This document shows positions 32,818-45,267 of a DNA stretch of 64,000 nucleotides, one piece after another. The position numbers and the translations under genes are program-made. This DNA is from Costus lasius (lineage: Eukaryota; Streptophyta; Magnoliopsida; Zingiberales; Costaceae). How positions within the stretch are numbered: the first letter of the stretch is position 1; each line of letters begins with the position of its first letter. The notes beneath the pieces are model-generated. The model did not search any database. It was given only the letters and a program-made list of their open reading frames with translations, and was not told where the DNA came from. The stretch is from contig CM050449.1 in the NCBI GenBank assembly GCA_027563935.2, positions 84,971,178-85,035,177 on the forward strand. Direction: 5' to 3'.

Positions 32818-34582
32818 TGATGACATAAAAATTCATAGTATATTTTGTGTCATTTGATAGGTCTTTTTGTGTCATATTCATGCTCCTTTGCTTATTTTTA
32901 TGTTTTATTTATCAAATATTACAGAATCTACACCTTTTCTGATTTTTGATCATTTTCAAGAAAAAAAAACATCATTTTAAGGTGCTTTCGAGCAATTCAA
33001 GTGCATAGACGAATTCCCATCATCAACAGAAGATTACATGTCAAATTTCACGTAAATCGGAGCTTCAGACGAAATTATGACAGGGCCATAATGAATATTA
33101 TAGTACCATGGTTTTACTGAACCTACAGAATAAACCATGGCACAGCTGTAATCTATTTTACCTGCCATAATTTCGATCGATTTCTGTCTAGAGACGAATA
33201 CGGCACTACCGTAATTAATATTACGGGCCGTAATTTCGGGAAATTTCTTTTCAAAAAGATTTGCACTTATACGGCACAGTCGTGGTTTACTACGACTCGT
33301 GTTTCTTTTTAACTTCTTCACAGAAGATATTATGGCACTGCTGTAATGGAAATTACGGCCATGATTATGATCCAGACAGCCGATTTTCCTAGTATTACTG
33401 TAGCCCGATTTTTGCGCGGATGATTGCGGATGATTTATACCACCAATTCAAGAACCATAAGAAGAGGAATACTTTATATGAACTGGCGAACATCATTGAA
33501 TGAAAAGCCCCAAATTTCAATGCATGATTCGGAGAGAAATCGAGTTCCTCACTGCTGCCCTAGGGTTTGCCGCTGCGAAGTGTACAGAGCACCACCGGCT
33601 GTGAAATTTGAGGGAAAGCTACACCTGAAAGAGCAGAACTTACCCCAGAAGTTTCAAAATGAAAGGAGATCGATCAAAGGAGAAATCAACGAAAGAAGGG
33701 ACGCCGCAATGTTCATTGCAAGTTCTGGAGCAAATTATGGGCTGTAATTTTCATTACAGCCCTGTGTTTAGTAAAATTCCTCTTTTTCTTCGATTCTTGA
33801 TCATTCTAAACTATGGCTTTTTGTAATTCTTCTACCATGCTAGCTTAAACACTTTTTGGGACATGGAGTGTAATCCCCTTAATTTCATAATGACTAGATG
33901 ATCTTTAATTCGTTAGGATACTTTTATTATGATAATTCTACTTAAGTGATGATCATCTTTAATCCTTTCTAGTTTCATATTGTCAACATGTATTGGAGTT
34001 TTTATGACATGGACTGAAAGTTGACTTACAAAACTTGGAACCCTAAAATTGAGATTTCAGAACTTATAGTAAGAAGTTAGGTCTGTTCTTATTTCTAGAT
34101 CTTAGAAGTTTATTAACTTGTTGATAATATGATCTAGGAAGAATTAATGAATTAAACATGAAGATATCGTAAGAAATTAGGTATTGGATCATTGGAAACC
34201 CTTAAGTAGAACCTATGAAACTAAAGTATGAAAGTATTTAGTTTTCACTTGAGATGATTGACATAGAGATTGGATGCATGAAAGTGATCTTAAATCTCCT
34301 TGTCAATGATTTACTTATCTTTAGCATTGAATAAATCCTGTGCGAAAGTGAGGATTGATTCTTTGTAAATTGTCTGCGGGAAAGTGAAATGATTTCTTTA
34401 TAAAGTAAATTATATCTTTATCATAATAAGATTGAACTGACGAATACTTATTTCCAACTAGTCATTGAAATTAAGGTAGATGAAACCCTAGTCTTAGCTT
34501 TTCTCTCTGACTTTTTGTGTACTTTTCATCGTTTACTTGCATCATAATCGATTGCTTAGCGAGTGAAAAATCAATTATTCGG
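32818..34582 (+). repeat. 3' LTR of element A, 3'-truncated
   Basis: It starts TGATGACATA and aligns with 15088-16850. It ends abruptly at CAATTATTCGG, about 75 bp short, where copia F' leader sequence begins. The truncation and the loss of about 700 bp of F' gag fit one deletion across the junction. Confidence 0.88.
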
Positions 34583-34699
34583 CCATCGTGTGTAGGGCCA
34601 TCGTGTTATGAAGGTGCGCCCACGTTTTGAGTGGACTAGAGAAACATATTGTTACCACACGCCTTCTAAAGATAAATGAGTGTATCCCACGGGTGTCAC
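34583..34699 (-). mobile_element. Copia F' leader remnant
   Basis: CATCGTGTGTAGGGCC and GTGCGCCCACGTTTTGAG match 60285-60385 in copy F, upstream of its gag on the minus strand. It is non-coding and flanked by A on the left and C on the right, so it marks the older copia into which both inserted. Confidence 0.75.
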
Positions 34700-34954
34700 T
34701 GATGCGTTGCATTTACACCATGTTTTTGCCTATGTTTTAGATCATATTCTGAGCTTATTTGCATGATTTTGTACTATTTTTAGTGCTTTTACTCTACTTT
34801 ACACGGAATCTTCACTTTTCTTGATTTTTATGAAAATGTAGGTAAAATGGCATAAAAATGAAGGATTTCGAGAGTTTTGAAGCCAAAGCATGATTCCCGA
34901 GGAGATCACAAGCCTACACGTTAAATTTGGGGAGAAAATGGTGAAGAACGAGAC

Positions 34955-35165
34955 AATTACGGCCTTGGCCGTAATTACGGAGTCAACCGTAAAAGCGACG
35001 ACGAACGGAAGGTGAAAATAGACTAAGTAAAAAAGTTCACAGAAACTTTCACAGGCGAGGCCGTGAATCCATCACGGTCCGTGAAACTTTCTGTGGCCGA
35101 AAGCATTATACAGAGAAACATTTACGGCCTCAGCCGTAAATGCATCACGGGCCGTAAAAACTTCC
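34955..35165 (+). repeat. GGCCGTAA/GGCCGTGAA hairpin array in LTR C
   Basis: Three units: TTACGGCCTTGGCCGTAA near 34967; GAGGCCGTGAA...TTCACGG-type sequence near 35060; TTTACGGCCTCAGCCGTAAA near 35125. Each is followed by a TCACGG(G/T)CCGTGAA or ACGG...CCGTAAA arm. Units switch between CGTAA and CGTGAA while keeping internal complementarity. Confidence 0.75.
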
Positions 35166-35260
35166 GCATGATGAGTTTTTCACGCATTTCTCCATTGATT
35201 CGAACCGGATTTGAGCCCAACTTCACATAACCGTTCCTTGATGGGTTCTAAACCGGTCCA

Positions 35261-35271
35261 ACTATAAAAGG
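35261..35271 (+). promoter_or_regulatory. TATA box of LTR C
   Basis: ACTATAAAAGG, about 100 bp after the last hairpin unit. The right LTR has ACTATAAAGG near 44066. Confidence 0.65.
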
Positions 35272-36180
35272 AAGGATTTTTTGAGGGCTAAGGAGGGCTT
35301 TTTCGGACTAACACAGACGGCAGCGGCGACAAGGGCGAAAGTTCAATTCCAGGGCATATTTCGGCGAGATTCCACGCGAAAGAGACAATTGATCTACTCT
35401 TCCTCATCTCCAGATCGAGGAGAAGGCGATTTCGTTGTTCTTTCTGTGATTTCTCAACGATTTTTACGAGTTTTCACTTGTTCATCATAAACATCATGTA
35501 TTTCCTTAATGATATGAGCGAGTAGATACTTGTTCGGAATTATTGGGCGTAGCCCACTGACTTTCATGAATCAGTCCATGTTTACACTCTTTTATATGAA
35601 TTTATTATCATGATTTCGTTGAAATTGCATGTATCCCGTAATTTACCTTGGCCAAGTAATTTTACGTCTTAGATGTTGCGAGAAGGACCGAGAGGTGAAT
35701 CGCAACGTCCGACCTATTTCAACTGAACCTTCGAATCCAATCACGAGAGTAGTTTGGATTCGTTTGAAGGTCTTAACCAACTTTTCACAGCACTTAATGG
35801 GTCTAGTTAGGTTAACTGTCACGAGTGTAGGGAGTTAATCTAACTAAATATCGTATTACACTCCGGGAGGAGGTAATATGTACCATAGAAAAAGTTTCTT
35901 TCATGATAGATAAGTTCTGCTGAATTAGTTATTTTTCACACGATTCATGATTGTCAGTGCGGTGAACTCATGAAACCCCGATCCTTCATAACTTGAACAC
36001 CTCTTAAAAGCTATTTTCGAGTTTGTGTCGTACTTAGAAGTTTAGAACAACCACTGGTTTAGTTTGCCTAGATTCAAACAAGTCAATAAGTCAGTACTTA
36101 ACTATGTAGTCCTCGTTGGGAACGATAATCTTTTTATTACTTCAATAAATCCGTGCACTTGCGGATCGCTATCAAGTTTT

Positions 36181-36198
36181 TGGCGCCGTTGTCGGGGA
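36181..36198 (+). other. Primer binding site, tRNA-Asp type (element C)
   Basis: TGGCGCCGTTGTCGGGGA, one base off the canonical Athila site, six bases after the LTR. Confidence 0.9.
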
Positions 36199-36311
36199 CT
36201 ACGGATAGTTAATATTGACTAATTGATAAGTTAGGAGATTAGGCATTTTTCTTTCCTTCAGCTATTAATTTTTACTATTCTTTTCCTTTTTATTGTTTAC
36301 TTACATGTTGT

Positions 36312-37675
36312 ATGCCCAGAATTTCTCGTGTAGGTGCTTTATTCCCAGAAGACCTAGAAATTTGAGCGTATGTTTTGCCTTCGAAGGAGATTGCAGTTCG
36401 AGAACAAGAAGACCTCTGAAGAAGGAGTGATGGCGGCGAACAATCAATCTTTGAGGGACTTCGCGGCACCAAACATACAAGGGTTTAATTTAAGCATTGT
36501 TCGACCTAATGTAGAGGCGAACAATTTCGAACTCAAACCAGCGCTGATAACGATGGTCCAACAAAATCAATTTGGGGATGCCCAAATCAGGACCCTAATC
36601 TTCTTTTAGCTATTTTTCTAGAATACTGCGATACTGTCAAGGTTAATGGAGTTTCATCCGATGCGATAAGACTAAAATTATTTCTATTTTCTCTCAGGGA
36701 CTGTGCGAGAGCTTGGTTATATTCGATGCTAGTAGGATCCATCACCACTTGGGAAGAGCTATCAAAAGCATTTTTGAATAAATATTTCCCACCAAGTAAG
36801 ACTGTTCAACCATGCAACAAGATTACAAGTTTCGTACAGCAAGAGGGAGAGTCACTCTATGACGCCTGGGAACGCTTCAAGGAGCTCCAATGCATGTGCC
36901 CACACCATGGACTTCAGGAATGAGTTTTAATCCACATCTTTTACAATGGATTGGATTACAATACCAGATTGATGGTGGACGCTGTGGCTGGAGGGATGAT
37001 CATGAGCAAAAGTGTGGAAGAAGCAACTGCTCTACTTGAGGATATGGCCATAAACCATAACCACTGGTCAAGTGAGCGGAACATTACTCCCACAGGGTTT
37101 GGTAAGTACCATAATGATTCCTTGACATCACGGGTGGCTAAGGTAGACTCTTTGCCTCAGAAGTTAGATTCTTTTTCTTTTCCTTCAGTTGTAGTTAATG
37201 CAGTTTTTGTGAGGTGTGTGGTGTGACAGGACACAATTCGTCTGAATGCCAAATCATAGCTTCATCACAAGAAGAATCAAATCAGGAGCAAGCCAATGCT
37301 GTGGGGAATTTCAATCAGAGACACACGAACGACCCATAGTCTGCAACTTACAACCCAGGATGGAGGAACCATCCCAACTTGTCCTACAAGAATAATCAAG
37401 GGCAAGTTCCTCCTCAATATTCTCAGCAGAATAACAGGCCACCACCGAGCTTCCAACCAAGACAATATGGTCAACCCTAGAAGTCAAACTTTGAGTCCAT
37501 GCTAGAAGTTGTTATGAAATAGTAGAAGAGTACCGAAGACCTTGCAGACCAAATCAAGCAGCTGACATCTCGAGTGGAAGCTCTGCCTACCCACAACAAG
37601 ATGTTGGAAAATCAGATTGCACAGCAAGCCAGTACTGCTAGCAGGCCTACTGGGAGACTACCGAGATAGCCTGAG
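36312..37675 (+). pseudogene. Athila-like gag of element C
   Basis: The likely start is ATG 36312 (MPRISRVG). A second ATG at 36430 opens MAANNQSLRDFAAPN, as in A. The capsid region carries VEANNFELKP, QNQFG, FSLRDCARAWL and YFPPSKT. The zinc knuckle CEVCGVTGHNSSEC (near 37210) is intact but in another frame from the text before it. Breaks: a TGA at about 36363, a frameshift at about 36585, TGA at about 36921, a frameshift near 37195, and TAG codons near 37338, 37478 and 37521. The tail is Gln/Asn-rich with a coiled-coil-like segment before the protease linker NPREHINAVT. Confidence 0.85.
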
Positions 37676-38614
37676 ATGAATCCTAGGGAGCACATCAACG
37701 CGGTTACTGTAATGAGTGCCGAATACAATGAGACACCTGGAGAGCCTATCAAGGAATCTACTGATAAATCTGCAAGTATTGTTTTTGATTTTGAAGACTG
37801 TGAGGAGAAAGGGGAGAAAGAGAAATATGTAGGTCCGCCTGCATATGTCCCTCCGATTCCTTTTCCCCAAAGGTTACGTAGAACAGATCAAAGAAAACCT
37901 GATAGTGGTAAATCTAAGGCAAAGACAGACCAGGTAAGCAAGAACACTGAAATAACGAAGGTAAGGGACCCTGGAGATATCTCAATTCCATGCCAAGTTA
38001 GTAAGTTTGCTGTTGAAAATACTTTATCCGACATAGGAGCTAGTATTAGCTTGATACCTGCATACTTGATTGAGGAGGTAGGTAGTGGAGAACTTAAACC
38101 TACTGAGACTTATATTCAATTTGCTAATGGTTTTGATCAGCAACCAATTGGTATATTAGAAAATGTAATAGTTAAAATTGATAAATTTTCTATTGTTACT
38201 GATTTTATGGTTGTTCACATGAAGGAAAATGTTAAGTTCCCTGTCATTCTAGGAAGACCATTTTTAGCAAGCACGGGAGCTATAATTGACATGTTGCATG
38301 AGAAGCTTATATTGAATTTGAATGATAGTAAGTTGATCTTTAATTTTTCATCAGAAGCTAAAAGGATTGCTTCTGCAGGCTTCGATCAATTTCTCGGGGT
38401 GAAGGAGAACAAGATTAATGGAGAAAATAATCTTGTAGTTGACAGACGTCTCCCAGAAAATAGGGAAAAGCAAAAAAGGGATGAGTTGAAAGAAGCTGAA
38501 ACATGGGCATTACCTCGAGCTTTAAAGTTAAATCATTATAATGATCAGGAGAGGCGTGAGGAACAACAATTGCCAATTATTCACTGGGCCTCATATCCTC
38601 CAGAAGAGTCTTGA
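37676..38614 (+). CDS. Protease domain frame of element C, terminal pol domain
   Basis: Open for 312 codons from MNPREHINAV to HWASYPPEES and a TGA. It contains the gag-protease linker, an acidic stretch, the retropepsin active site SDIGASISLIP and ILGRPFLASTGAIID. Then comes about 100 residues rich in Lys, Glu and Asn that does not resemble RT. The GGGAGG hairpin follows 24 bp later. The intact reading frame in an element whose LTRs are strongly diverged is notable. It would be made as part of a gag-protease fusion, and the ATG at 37676 is unlikely to be the true start. Called a frame rather than an independent gene. Confidence 0.75.
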   Translation: MNPREHINAVTVMSAEYNETPGEPIKESTDKSASIVFDFEDCEEKGEKEKYVGPPAYVPPIPFPQRLRRTDQRKPDSGKSKAKTDQVSKNTEITKVRDPGDISIPCQVSKFAVENTLSDIGASISLIPAYLIEEVGSGELKPTETYIQFANGFDQQPIGILENVIVKIDKFSIVTDFMVVHMKENVKFPVILGRPFLASTGAIIDMLHEKLILNLNDSKLIFNFSSEAKRIASAGFDQFLGVKENKINGENNLVVDRRLPENREKQKRDELKEAETWALPRALKLNHYNDQERREEQQLPIIHWASYPPEES

Positions 38615-38637
38615 ACATCGCCTTGCTCGAGCTAAAG

Positions 38638-38671
38638 ACCTTAAAAAAGTGCAAAATGGGAGGCAACCCAG
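38638..38671 (+). promoter_or_regulatory. Conserved GGGAGG hairpin block, element C
   Basis: ATGGGAGGCAACCCAGA, preceded by GACCTTAAAAAAGTGC. It is the weaker counterpart of the A and D blocks: the outer stem pair is partly lost. Confidence 0.55.
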
Positions 38672-39456
38672 AGGCTCTGGATTTTCATAGATTTTAGCAT
38701 GTTTTTCTATTCAAGCTTTGAATTTTTCTTTAAACTTCTTAGTGTTAATTTCTTAATTTTTATTTCATACTTTCTCGGTGTTATCTGGTGAACTTCTATA
38801 TATGAAAATTCTTCTAAAATCGATGTTTTATGCGCAGGAATTTTTCAGAGTTTTTTAGGGATTTTTCTGACGAAAGGCAAAGTCAAAACGCGAAATCTAC
38901 GGGTGATGCCGTAATTATCGCGCAGCCGTGATTGTGAATATGACCGAGTTTTGCGGGACACTATACACTAAAGCTTATTTTCGGCCGAAGCCGTGACGTG
39001 TTTACGGACCGTAAGTTCTTACGGTTTAAAACTTCACTAGCGACTTAGGGTTTACCGCCCACGCTCGTAATTCGCTGATTTTCGACGATTCCTCTCACGA
39101 GTGGCGACGAAACCCCTCCACCCCGCCTTATTCTACTTTCAGCGTGTGATTCCCAGCCATCTTCCACCGGATTTCCGCCGAAGATCATGGAGAATCATCG
39201 TTCGTCCGCCGACCTACCGCTGATCTTTTTTTCGCCTGATTCGAGCCTGATTTCTGCTTAGATCCGTGAGTTTCCTTGACTCAGACTTGCGATTCATCAA
39301 CTGTACCTAGATTATAGTAATTAACATCAATTTGGAGCCGTTAGATCAGATTTTTGGGCGATTTGCACACACAGCTTTTACAGCCAATTTCAAATTCACT
39401 GTAGCATCACGTTTTTTGTGAAAAATTTCATATTTTGGATTAGATTGATTGATATT
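38672..39456 (+). other. Repeat-containing spacer of element C
   Basis: Non-coding. At 38880-39030 it carries two units of the LTR-C kind (GATGCCGTAATT, GCCGTGATTG; GAAGCCGTGACG with TTTACGGACCGTAAG). T-rich sequence then runs to the downstream ATG. Confidence 0.7.
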
Positions 39457-41757
39457 ATGGCACCGAGGAGATCAGTTAGGACCAGACCCTATGGGGTGGT
39501 GAGGAAGGAGAGTATACCTAGGATTGTTTATCCTAGGTATACGATGGTACATGGAGTACTCTCGGAGAGATTTGAGTTGCATCAGATGTCGGTAGTGGAG
39601 TCTTCCATACCGTTCGACCTATTTCCTCCCTCCGACACACCTTGGGAGTACCCCAGTGTCTCTGACGAGATTGGTACTGAGAGGGCGACGCCAGCCCCTA
39701 GCACATCCTATGTACCCAGCATATCACCGACAGTAGTGCCTGAGTTAGTTAGCTCTCCGGAGTTAGAGATTATATCAGAGAAGCCTGCTGATAGGACAAA
39801 GAGCCGCGATCAGAGGATCACTAGACGGTATGCTAGGAAGTGTACCACGCGAGGCATGACTACGCGGGGGAGGAGAGTTACTATACCACTATCACCAGTT
39901 TTAGAGACAGCTGAGGTATCTGTAGCACCCCCAGCGTTAGCACCTGTAGTAGCAGAGATGGAGCAGTCAGAGGAGATGTAGACTGATGCTATTCCTATGG
40001 ATGTGGAGGGTTCCACTACACCAATGCCTTCCACAGATATACCAGAGTCTGTTGCTCCTACTAACACTCAGCCCATGGAGGTGGATACTCCACATGACAC
40101 AGTCCAGACTCCAGGGATTCTATCACCCTCCTCGGCCCAGGGAGATTTGTTTGTCCCTGAGGCCAGCACACCCATATTGCCAGATCAGGAGGAGGGATCA
40201 CCTAAGATATTTGCTAATCTACCAGAGATATCAGTAGACATACCTGAGCTCCACTCTTCTCCGTCAGTTGCACCTGAGTCCTCTGCTATTCTTGAGATAG
40301 TTCGGCCCCCCAGTTTCAGAGACGCCACACATTACTGAGCCAGCACCACCATCAGTACCAGCATCGGCATCACCAGTACCATCACCAGAGATTCATTTGC
40401 CTTCACTAGAGCCATCATCAGGACATTCACCAGCAACGTCCCCTGAGCCTTCATCATCTGAGCTGTCTCCAGCCATACCAGAGCCAGAGATGCCAGCGAG
40501 GAAACACGCACGCTCACCACCTCCTGTTCTTACTCCCTATCCACGACAAATCCGCCATAGGAGTAGAGAGCAGGAGAGGAGATATTGTGCTCTATCTACT
40601 AGGGGAGTGCTCATCACACGGTATTGGGATGATCAGACATTGCAGTCCCTAGGATTGTTCGACGACATCCAGTGGATGTTCGCGAACATAGGGTGTCAGG
40701 ATTTTTACCAATAGAGACATCCTACTTATGTACAGCTGACCCTGGAGTTCTTCAGTTCCGTCCAAGTTACACTAAGGAACCATGATGACAGAGACCCAGG
40801 GAGGATGTCATTCCGGTTGGGGAACCGGGACCATGCACTTACTCTAGACCAGCTAGGTCATATTTTTGGATTCCTCGTGGATGTGACTAGACAACCGCCC
40901 TCGCGAGTATTCAGAGGGGACTTTTTGGCAGGATATCACTAGTGAGCACGGATTTGACCCTAGGACCACCAGAGCGACATGTTTGTCTAGCCCGGTTTTC
41001 AGATACATACATAGAGTACTGGCACACACCATCTTTGGGCAGGCAGAGAGCGACGGCATGGTCAGATCTACAGAGCTATTCTATTTATGGGCCATGCTAA
41101 GAGGATGAGGATTCAGAGTTAGCACCTCATTCCATCTGATGAAGATGATTCAGAAAGCTGCTAGAGCTCAGAGAGGAGTCCTTGTGATGGGAGGTATGAT
41201 CACCATGATTGCCCTTGCCCTCGGTGTCGACCCCTCAGGGTTGAACGAGGCAAAGGGTAATCCCAGACTTTGATATGGACGCATGGTGTTGCCATTAAGA
41301 TGATCATGAGGCTTGGGAGCTCGTACCATCTTATGTTCAGGCACACCGGATATTACCATGAGGCTGCCGAACATGAACCGTACTATGGTTCATGTTCAGC
41401 AGAACTGGATCGTGGATCCTACACTTGGGGGAGATCCTAGAGAGGCAGCTTCACCTCCTTCTCCGCCGAGATCTGCAGAGCATATTCCTCCCGTCAAGCC
41501 ATCAACCGCTGATCGGCCCGTCTACATCTGCCAGACAATCCACTTCAGCATGATCAGATTCACTAGGGCAGATGCGAGCCGAGCAGGGGAGGATGCGCGA
41601 CGACATATCGCATCTTGAACAGGGACAATCGAGGGCACTCGAATCTTTACGCGTGATAGAGGAGTTATTACGGCGTCGTCTCCCATCATCATCGACTAAA
41701 CACACTAGAGACGAGGGAGGAGGACTCCGAACATACAAAGACAGATTGATTTTGTGA
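39457..41757 (+). pseudogene. Athila ORF-1-like downstream gene of element C
   Basis: The start ATG at 39457 (MAPRRSVRTR) is followed by about 170 open codons to a TAG at 39979. A long Pro/Ser/Thr/Glu-rich region continues in the same frame to about 40320, then shifts frame to 40714. The conserved core starts with SLGLFDDIQWMFANIG and LTLEFFSS and continues in pieces with TIFGQAESDGMV, LFYLWAML and MGGMITMIALALGV. The last segment runs to a TGA at 41755-41757. I count at least two frameshifts and six stops. The Pro/Ser-rich insertion is not seen in A, whose N-terminus is about 700 bp shorter. Confidence 0.75.
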
Positions 41758-43457
41758 GTATTGTATTTCATTTTTAAGCACTTTCAAATTATTACTTGAT
41801 ATTATACATGTGATCTCACAATTATACTATCTATGCACAGGCTGATTTGATGCTGATGCGACCACACGCAGTTTCTTTTATGTTTTATTTATGTGTGTCC
41901 ATTGTATTTAGATATTATATGATTCGTTTTTCATACTTCTATTTGATTTTTGATACTGGGATTGATATTGTATATATTAGATGATATTAGACCTTAGGAT
42001 GCTGAACATGATTTGGATATGATGGTTTTGAATATATTTGACATTTATTGTGTGTCTGGTATGTAGTGTAAGGATTTTAGATGCTTGGTTGATGAGTTTA
42101 TCCGCTTTAGAATGATTTTGGTATATGTGTTTGAAATTGAGAATGAATAGTAACTGAACATGGTAAACTGTGATTTAATTGAAAAAACCTAATGGTATTT
42201 GATATCTGAAAGTTGATTACCATGTAAAACTTGAATATCTTCTATATGATATATTGTTCGGATTTTTCTGAATTATATTTCATACTTTTGATATAACTGT
42301 ACAGGGTTTTGCCAACAAATACAAAGGGAACTCTCGCAAAAAAATTTCTGAAATTCTTCATTGATTGAATTTCAACATATGCAACAATTTAAGTCTAGGG
42401 TACTCATTTTCATATTTTGCTAGACCTTTACAGCTTTACATATATGAATCCTGAATGTCTATGATTTTTAAGAAATACTTGATTGAATTATCCTCAATTT
42501 TGATCTTAGAAAGCATCTTGGGTAATTCAGTTTTGATAACTTAAAAAACTTTTGAGAATTCATGTAGACTTAAATTATTGAGTAAGATCAATCCTGGCAT
42601 TGATAAAGTTTATATATGAATTGTTATGTGTTTAAACGACATGTGCATAGTTAATTTATACTTTAAGTTTAGTTTATCTTCCTCTGATTAAATAGATTTT
42701 GCTTTTATGGATAGAAATATGGCGATTCATTTATTTAACTTGAGATTTGCTCCAACTCCTCTAGTTGAGAATCTTAAGTCATGAGTTAAATTATACCATT
42801 GTTTGGTATGCTTTCAATCTGTTGAGATCAAGTAACAGAGGGAGAATTTTTAAAACAAATATTTAACCCTCTTGCAGAAAGATCAACAATGATTTAAATA
42901 CCATGCCACTGACCGGCTTTATCCAAAAAAAAAAGATAAAAAAAAGAAGAAAAAAAAATGGAGAAAAAGAGAAAGCTGTAGGTTAAGTGGACAACTCCGC
43001 TGACTTTAAGATTGAGACTATGAGTTAAATTATTCTACTATGTGGTATACTTTAAACAATGTTATGAATGCTAACTAGGAAAGGGCATATAACCGTTTAA
43101 AAGACCAAATTATTTTAAAAATCTCTTATCTTTAACATCACCGAGATTCTTGAAATAAATTTTTGTCTATTGAGTAAAATAGATTTATTAAGTTGAAAGT
43201 ATGTGATATTTAGTGTGTGAAGAATGAATATTATGACATGAATTGTGAATTTTATCTTTCTTGGATTGTAACCTCTTGGGAATTTATCTCTATAATGATT
43301 TTTCTTGAATTACTTGAGTTACAAAGATTGATTACTTTATTTGTGAACTAAGGATGCTATTAGGGGCAAAAACAAATGAGTGTTCCTTATCTTTACATTC
43401 TTTATATATATCAAAGTATTGCTTGAGGACAAGCAAAATTTTAAGTGTATGGTATTT
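41758..43457 (+). other. 3' untranslated region of element C
   Basis: 1.7 kb, about 70 percent A+T by eye, no credible frame. It contains two diverged copies of an ATGAGTTAAATTAT...GGTAT unit (near 42780 and 43020) around an A-rich tract at 42928-42975. It ends with GCTTGAGGACAAGCAAAA, the block shared with A and D. Confidence 0.65.
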
Positions 43458-44977
43458 TGATGCGTTGTATTTACATAATGTTTTTGCCTATATTTTACAT
43501 GATATTTTGGGCTTAATTGAATGATTTTATGTAAATTTTAGTATTTTTAATTCACTTTGTATAGAATCTTCATTTTTCTTGGCTTTTATGAAAATATAGG
43601 TAAAATAGCTAAAAAATGATGGATTTTGGGAGATTTGAAGCTATATCACGATTCCTGAGAAGATTACGAGCTCACACATCAAATTTGGAGTGAAACGGAG
43701 CCTAGACGAAATATTCACAGTTGCACCCATGAATCTTTCATGGGCCGTGAATATCACTCAAATGATGGATTTTATGAGTTTTGATGCCACGAGATGATTC
43801 ATGATGAAAAGATGAGGTTGTACGTCAAATTTGAGCCAAATTGGAGGTCAAACGCAACTTTTATGGCTGTGGCCGTAAATATATTATGGGCTGTGAATCT
43901 GGCTGTGCAGTAAATAGAAACTTTCACACCCTAGGCCATGAAAATATTCACAGCCCGTGAAAACGTCCGCCCCTTCACGTTTTTCACTCGATTCGAACCC
44001 GAATCGTGTCGGAATTGAACCAAACTTTGCAGAAACCTTCCTAGATGGGTTCTAAACTGATTAAACTATAAAGGAAGGATTTTGGAGAGTAAAAGGGGGC
44101 TTCTATGCATGAACATGAACAGAGGCAGCGGCTAGGGCAAAAATCACTTTCTAGGCAGAATTTCGGCGAGATTTCACGCAAAAACGACGATTGATCATCT
44201 CCTCTTCATCTCCAGATCTAGGGGAAGCTTTTCTAATTGTATTCTTAGTGAAATTCTGTAGTTTCGAGAGGATTATATGCTTATTCATCAATATACATGC
44301 TGTTTTTGAAGAACATGTTCTCTTAAACCTATTTTGGGATTAGGGATTTAGCCCACTGACTTTCTATGAATTAAATTTTGTATTTTTATCTTTATCATGA
44401 TTGTTATAGCGTTGATTTGATTATAATTGTGTTTATTTACATGAATTACCCTGATCAAGTATGTTTACGTCTTAGACGTTGCAAGAAGGACCGAGAGGTG
44501 AATCACAACGTCGGAACTATTCTTTTCAAACCTACGAATCGAATCATGAGAGTAGTTTGGATTCTTTTGAAGGATTTACATGGTTTTTCATAGAACTTAA
44601 TGGGTCTAGTTATGTTAACTGTCACGAGAGTAGGGAGTTAACATAGTTAAAATACCAGATTACGCTTCGAGAGGAGGTAATCTGTACCATAGGAAAAATC
44701 TCTTTCAACATTATAATTTTCTATTCAAAGAATTTATTTGCTATAATTCATAATTGTCAGTGTGGTGAAACCAAGTCCCAATCTTTTGCATATTGATTTA
44801 AACCCCTAAAAACTACCTTTTTGTTTTCTTGTATTTAGAAGTTTCCAAACAAAAAAAAAACCACGATTTGATTCGTCTAAATATAGATCGACCGTGTAAT
44901 CGGTACTTGACCACCTGATCCTCGTTGGGAACGATAATCTTTTTATTACTTCTATAAATCCGTACACTTGCCTATTA
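43458..44977 (+). repeat. 3' LTR of element C
   Basis: 1520 bp from TGATGCGTTG to CTATTA, whose last base departs from the expected CA. It aligns along its length with 34700-36174 but with roughly 20 percent differences in the first 185 bases and an altered hairpin array. Confidence 0.82.
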
Positions 44978-45267
44978 GTGTCCTATTGGATCGGTTAAGA
45001 ACAGGAAGTATGTTTGTGTGTAAGCTCATAAGGCCCTTACTTCCCTATTATTTAACTATTTTCCAAATCTTGGTATAAGTAAATTTTAGTTTCCATACTT
45101 ACAAAATATAAAATTATTTTTCAAAACACATTGTTTACATGTTAGCCCATCACATGCATTCCCACCCTACATCAACATTGCATTAGGAACTAGCCAATCA
45201 CATGCGTTCCCACCCTGCATCAGATTTAGTTTTATTATACCTATATATTTGAACAGAATTTCCAAAA

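Larger units (their letters stand above)
15088..34582 (+). mobile_element. Athila-like gag-protease element A without RT or integrase
   Basis: Plus-strand element: LTR, tRNA-Asp-type primer site, gag, protease, conserved GGGAGG hairpin, repeat-rich spacer, Athila ORF-1-like frame, 3' untranslated region with polypurine tract, and a 3' LTR missing its last 75 or so bases. Copia element 2 (20233-29393) is inserted in the spacer. No RT, RNase H or integrase sequence is seen between the protease stop at 19349 and the spacer. LTRs differ by roughly 7 percent over the first 300 bases. Confidence 0.85.
34700..36174 (+). repeat. 5' LTR of element C
   Basis: 1475 bp from TGATGCGTTG to CGCTATCA. It carries a GTAGGTAAAATGG box, an ACGTTAAATTTGGGG box, a three-unit hairpin array (34955-35165), TATA box ACTATAAAAGG, and downstream the CGAGAGGTGAATCGC and GAGAGTAG segments shared with D and G. 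Confidence 0.88.
34700..44977 (+). mobile_element. Athila-like gag-protease element C without RT or integrase
   Basis: 10.3 kb, plus strand. LTRs at 34700-36174 and 43458-44977, tRNA-Asp-type primer site, gag, protease, GGGAGG hairpin, spacer with repeats, Athila ORF-1-like gene, and a 3' region with the GAGGACAAGCAAA block. RT, RNase H and integrase are absent between 38614 and the hairpin. GTGTC occurs at 44978-44982 and at 34693-34697, but the left copy is two bases away from the LTR, so the target duplication is tentative. The LTRs differ at about one base in five near their start. Confidence 0.85.

Noticed and set aside
34693..34697. GTGTC as a firm target duplication of C
   Set aside because: Two bases separate it from the left LTR, so it is reported only as tentative.
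39810..40067. Antisense ORFs across the Pro/Ser-rich part of C's downstream gene (also 40332-40520)
   Set aside because: They are shadows of the repetitive CCA/TCA codons on the plus strand.
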